Assembly (NCBI GenBank): GCA_030748435.1
Contig: JASMLZ010000067.1
Span: 1 to 49,344, forward strand
Reading direction: 5' to 3'
Source: Gammaproteobacteria bacterium
GTDB taxonomy: Bacteria; Pseudomonadota; Gammaproteobacteria; Pseudomonadales; Balneatricaceae
Length of the DNA: 49,344 bases
Numbering within the stretch: the first letter of the stretch is position 1; each line of letters opens with the position of its first letter. Of this stretch, positions 46,086 to 49,344 are shown one piece after another. A program made the position numbers and the translations under genes. The notes below the pieces were generated by a model, which was given only the letters and a program-made list of their open reading frames with translations, did no database searches and had not been told where the DNA came from.

Positions 46086-47486
46086 ATGCAGCCCTATTTA
46101 GATGTTTTTACCCGCGTAGTTGATGCCTACCTAAGCACACCGCGCCCAGTGATTCAGACACCTCATATAAACCAATTGGCATCGCAGCTCGATTTGGAAC
46201 TGCATGAGAAAGGTGCCGACCTGGCCACCCTTGAGGACTGTCTGCAAGCCTACCTGCAGCACAACCCGGACAGTTCGCAGGTGGGGTTCTTTAAACAACT
46301 CTATGCCGGCCGCAACGGCCCAGCGGTGATAGGCGACTGGATCGCCAGCCTTAGTAATGTCAATATGCATATCTATCAGGTAGGCCCTGTTGCCACCCTG
46401 ATGGAACAGGAAGTTATCAAACAATGGTGCACGCTGGTGGGCTATAAGCAAGGTGATGGCATGATCGTCTCGGGGGGGAGCCAGGCAAACTTAATCGCCA
46501 TGATGCTGGCCCGCCATAAAATCTGCCCCACCTTGAAGACCCAGGGCGCCGATGGCCGTCGTCTGAGAGCCTATGTATCCGATCAGGCCCACTACTCCAG
46601 TCAAAAAGCGGCCAATATACTGGGCCTTGGTACTGATAATCTGATCGGCGTGGCATCAGATGATCAGGGTCGCTTATGCCCACAGGCACTGAGCACACAA
46701 ATTCAGGCTGATTTGGCCCTGGGCTACCAGCCTTTCTATCTGGGCTTAACCGCCGGTACTACCGTCACCGGGGCCTTTGATCCTGTTCAGGCAGGTCGCC
46801 AAATTGCCGACCAGTATGACCTGTGGCTGCATATTGACGGCGCCTGGGGCGCACCGGTGTTATTTTCCCCACAGCATCGCCATCTGCTCCAGCACGCAGA
46901 ACTAAGTGATTCATTTTCCTGGGATGCCCACAAACTGATGGGCGTGCCCCTTACGGCCGCCGCTATTTTGGTAAAACAAGCCGGCCTATTGCCAGCCAGC
47001 TGCGCCGGAGGGGGTGATGATTACCTGTTCCATCCAGATCAATACGCCCACTTGAATCTGGGCCCGGCTTCCCTGCAATGTGGCCGCCGTGCCGATGCCC
47101 TAAAAGTCTGGTTAAGCTGGAAAAGCCTTGGCCATCAGGGCTTTGCCGAAAAAGTGGATAAGCTACAAGCGCTAAAGGACTATTGCGTTAAGCGGATTGA
47201 CACCACAGCAGACCTGCACCGGCTTGCTCCAGCTCCCTATCTGAATATTCTGTTCCAGTTTAAACCGGCTAATATAGACGACGAAGCCACCCTGACAGCG
47301 CTTAATACCGCCATTTGTCAAACCATGGCCCATAATGGCGGCCCCTTTGTCGACTATGCCAGTCACAAAGGCCGCAGTGGTATTCGCTTAATATTGGCCA
47401 ATGATATGACCGCACAAGAGGATATTGACCACTTCCTTAACCAGTGTATCGACACTGGCACCGCACTGCTAACTGATTTTATCTAG
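46086..47486 (+). CDS. PLP-dependent group II decarboxylase
   Basis: The 466-residue product belongs to the glutamate/aromatic-amino-acid/cysteine-sulfinate decarboxylase family (PF00282). The PLP lysine is in SWDAHKLMGVP, the aspartate in LWLHIDGAWGAPVLF and other blocks are ISGGSQANLIAMMLAR-like (IVSGGSQANLIAMMLAR) and LNLGPASLQCGRRADALKVWLSWKSLG. The amino-acid substrate is uncertain; 2,4-diaminobutyrate, aspartate, glutamate and cysteine sulfinate decarboxylases all fit. It is a lone gene with a terminator 33 bp downstream. The neighbours give no pathway clue. Confidence 0.85.
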   Translation: MQPYLDVFTRVVDAYLSTPRPVIQTPHINQLASQLDLELHEKGADLATLEDCLQAYLQHNPDSSQVGFFKQLYAGRNGPAVIGDWIASLSNVNMHIYQVGPVATLMEQEVIKQWCTLVGYKQGDGMIVSGGSQANLIAMMLARHKICPTLKTQGADGRRLRAYVSDQAHYSSQKAANILGLGTDNLIGVASDDQGRLCPQALSTQIQADLALGYQPFYLGLTAGTTVTGAFDPVQAGRQIADQYDLWLHIDGAWGAPVLFSPQHRHLLQHAELSDSFSWDAHKLMGVPLTAAAILVKQAGLLPASCAGGGDDYLFHPDQYAHLNLGPASLQCGRRADALKVWLSWKSLGHQGFAEKVDKLQALKDYCVKRIDTTADLHRLAPAPYLNILFQFKPANIDDEATLTALNTAICQTMAHNGGPFVDYASHKGRSGIRLILANDMTAQEDIDHFLNQCIDTGTALLTDFI

Positions 47487-47518
47487 CAGAGCTCTCTGGC
47501 AGTATCATAAAAGCACAT

Positions 47519-47551
47519 AAAAAAACCCTCATCGGCAACAGGGAGGGTTTT
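47519..47551. terminator. Bidirectional terminator after the decarboxylase gene
   Basis: AAACCCTC pairs with GAGGGTTT around a 12-base loop, with T-runs on both strands. It can end the decarboxylase transcript and that of the convergent dmsBC-type gene. Confidence 0.75.
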
Positions 47552-47783
47552 ATCAGGCCGGGGAAAAGCTACTACGCAGGGCTATACAGCGTTAACATTT
47601 GATTCAACATGCTCAGTTATCGCACATAAACTGCTCTTGAGCCTGCGCCCCCCAAACACCCTGCGGCAGCGGATCGTTACCGGCAATCCCGCAACCACTG
47701 GGCCATGTGCCATTATTTAGGGGCACTACAGCCCTGCCACGCTGGCAATTAATGGTTATTTAGCCTTTGATAATAGAACCAAG

Positions 47784-49344
47784 CTAGCTAATAACTGCCT
47801 TTAATGAGGTTTGGCGTACCGTATTCAATAAGGCCTTAACATCAAATTTATGGTGTCTTTCTGCCTCTACGCCCATTTGTGGCATATTTGACAGCCCTGT
47901 TGCTACGGCATGTTCAGAGAACTTCTTGTTTTTCCAGAAAAATGCACCCGGCATGGTGGTTGGAATAACCAGCGCATAAAACATGATCCTCCCCAAATAA
48001 GCAGTAACCAGCATGGATACCAGGGTAGCAACAAATAACAGGCTACTTGGCAGCACAACCAATACCGCTAAGGCCAATATATTAACCGCCAACATGATAT
48101 TCCTTAGCCTGTAGGTTTTGCCAAAGGTGGTTACCTGTTCGAAGTAGGAAGCCTGCCCTTCGCCGGTATTTTGCAGGTCTTTGCGATGGGCGATATGTCC
48201 TGTGCTTTCGATGATAACACCAAGGCCTGCGACACTCGCCAAGACGGGGATAAAGCCTTCACCTGCAACAAACAATAAGGCCAGAGCACCAAATAGCAGG
48301 CTGCCCAAGGATAATACGGTGCCATAGAAGGCACTGGCGGTTTGCCAGTGATCCCAGAAAGGTCTGGCTTTGATACGGTAGAGTTTATACATATAGTATG
48401 AACCAAGGAAAAAGCCCACCAAGGTAGTAATAAATGCCGTATGTAATAGCCAGTCTAGGTTTAAAATGGAGGCCGCTGGTATCAGTAGCAAACCGCCAAA
48501 GAACAGGGTGACACCGGCAATTTCCCTACTCACGGGTGAATGGCGCAAATTATAAAAACCCCGGTAAAAGAAATGCGGCTTGCCCAGGTGCATATTCAGC
48601 TTAAACATGCCATAGCCAAGCAATACCAGTAATACGCCAAGTATTGGGTAATAGGCACTGGACTGCACAATGCCATTGATAGGTGCCAAATTGAGCCAAC
48701 TGCCCAAAATTAACCACAGGGCACCACCCATAACGGCCTGCGCTGACAAGGTAAAAATGGCATGGGCATTTTCATGTGAGCGCAACAGTGTGGATAGCCC
48801 CCACTGCCGGTCATGGGCGTGCTTTTGCTTATCAACCACAGATTTAAATTCACCATCAGGCTGTTTATGGTATTTAATGGCCATACCATCAGGCCTGACC
48901 ATATCACGTTGTGTTTCTTTGGTTTGTTGAAAACGAATATTGGGATGGGTGATATCCGTGGGAGGAAATCCGGGAATGGATGTTTTAGCCTGCTCCCGGT
49001 TGTCTGGAATATCTTCTACTACACCAAAGTCCAGAGCATTACCCAGACAGGCACTGACACAGGCGGGTTTTAGCCCCACCTCAAGGCGATCAACGCACAT
49101 ATTGCATTTGGACACCTGGCCTTTTACCGGATCCAGTTGCGGGGCGTTGTAGGGACATACCCAGGTACAATAGCCACAGCCAAAACAAATATCAGGATCC
49201 TGTAATACCGCTCCATATTCAGCAAACTTGGTATAAGCACGGGTCGGACAGCCTTTCAGGCACACAGGGTCGGTACAATGGTTACACGCCATGGAAATAT
49301 TTAAGCGTTGATAATCCGGGTAAGTACCCCCTTCCACAAAACCA
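47784..49344 (-). CDS. Fused DmsB-DmsC-type iron-sulfur and membrane-anchor protein (5' end outside window)
   Basis: The frame runs to the window end without its start, so the N-terminus with the first cysteine cluster is missing. The visible first ~110 residues carry ferredoxin-type ligands: CNHCTDPVCLKGCP, CFGCGYCTWVCPYNAP and CNMCVDRLEVGLKPACVSAC, characteristic of DmsB-type subunits of molybdopterin oxidoreductases. From about residue 185 there are eight or so hydrophobic helices of a DmsC-type quinol-binding anchor. A single polypeptide for both is unusual compared with E. coli DmsB and DmsC. The catalytic molybdopterin subunit would lie upstream, beyond the window. The quinol-to-acceptor substrate is unknown. 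Confidence 0.88.
   Translation of the reverse strand, partial: GFVEGGTYPDYQRLNISMACNHCTDPVCLKGCPTRAYTKFAEYGAVLQDPDICFGCGYCTWVCPYNAPQLDPVKGQVSKCNMCVDRLEVGLKPACVSACLGNALDFGVVEDIPDNREQAKTSIPGFPPTDITHPNIRFQQTKETQRDMVRPDGMAIKYHKQPDGEFKSVVDKQKHAHDRQWGLSTLLRSHENAHAIFTLSAQAVMGGALWLILGSWLNLAPINGIVQSSAYYPILGVLLVLLGYGMFKLNMHLGKPHFFYRGFYNLRHSPVSREIAGVTLFFGGLLLIPAASILNLDWLLHTAFITTLVGFFLGSYYMYKLYRIKARPFWDHWQTASAFYGTVLSLGSLLFGALALLFVAGEGFIPVLASVAGLGVIIESTGHIAHRKDLQNTGEGQASYFEQVTTFGKTYRLRNIMLAVNILALAVLVVLPSSLLFVATLVSMLVTAYLGRIMFYALVIPTTMPGAFFWKNKKFSEHAVATGLSNMPQMGVEAERHHKFDVKALLNTVRQTSLKAVIS

Overview
The window is a chromosomal segment of a gammaproteobacterium. The block thrS-infC-rpmI-rplT-pheS-pheT-ihfA followed by tRNA-Pro(GGG) is the Pseudomonas/Cellvibrionales-type arrangement. 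Class Ia ribonucleotide reductase with NrdR boxes, a polB-type DNA polymerase II, a split gcvT / gcvHP system and a complete mevalonate operon fit a marine Cellvibrionales-like bacterium (Spongiibacteraceae or Halieaceae style). That family-level placement is inference from gene content, not a measured result.

Layout. 1-1590 is the worn edge of a genomic island: a membrane-anchored GrpE-like protein cut by the window end, an IS3-family orfA remnant, a 49-residue one-helix membrane protein, the last ~38 codons of a tyrosine integrase, and a degenerate copy of the 3' end of the nearby tRNA-Pro gene. 1713-9515 (minus) holds tRNA-Pro and the translation-factor block, with an AUU-started infC and a terminator/attenuator between rplT and pheS. 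9548-13280 is a lactate-oxidation locus: a FadR-type regulator divergent from lutABC. 13519-15394 is a small accessory group (cupin, antibiotic-monooxygenase-like small protein, LysE exporter, ArsN2-like acetyltransferase). 15396-24272 (minus) is one long operon: HMG-CoA reductase, type II IPP isomerase, HMG-CoA synthase, two GHMP kinases, diphosphomevalonate decarboxylase and, two bases later, DNA polymerase II. The operon makes IPP and DMAPP from acetoacetyl-CoA, and the genes after mvaS follow pathway order.

24295-29470 carries a 2-Cys peroxiredoxin, monothiol glutaredoxin GrxD, argF, a MetR-like regulator, class II DAHP synthase and a YfaE-type ferredoxin. The ferredoxin serves the nrdAB genes that follow (29560-33045), whose upstream region has two NrdR boxes 32 bp apart. 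33651-38280 has a P-loop kinase, yaaA, a YqaA-like membrane protein, exonuclease I and an unrecognised sensor-like membrane protein. 38497-44271 is the glycine cleavage locus: gcvT on one strand, gcvHP on the other, and an XRE-cupin regulator between them. The same palindrome, TTTCCTATAGGAAA, lies in the gcvT promoter spacer and next to the gcvH promoter. This looks like an undescribed local glycine-cleavage regulon. 44422-44577 is a 156-bp MITE with IS1380-like ends, inserted on the stop codon of a Bcr/CflA transporter gene. A PLP decarboxylase and the 3' part of a fused DmsB-DmsC gene finish the window.

Most genes are housekeeping and recognised with confidence. The most unusual parts are the gcv operator pair, the mevalonate operon with its polB tail and a short HMG-CoA reductase, the island scar with its GrpE-like protein, and the MITE.
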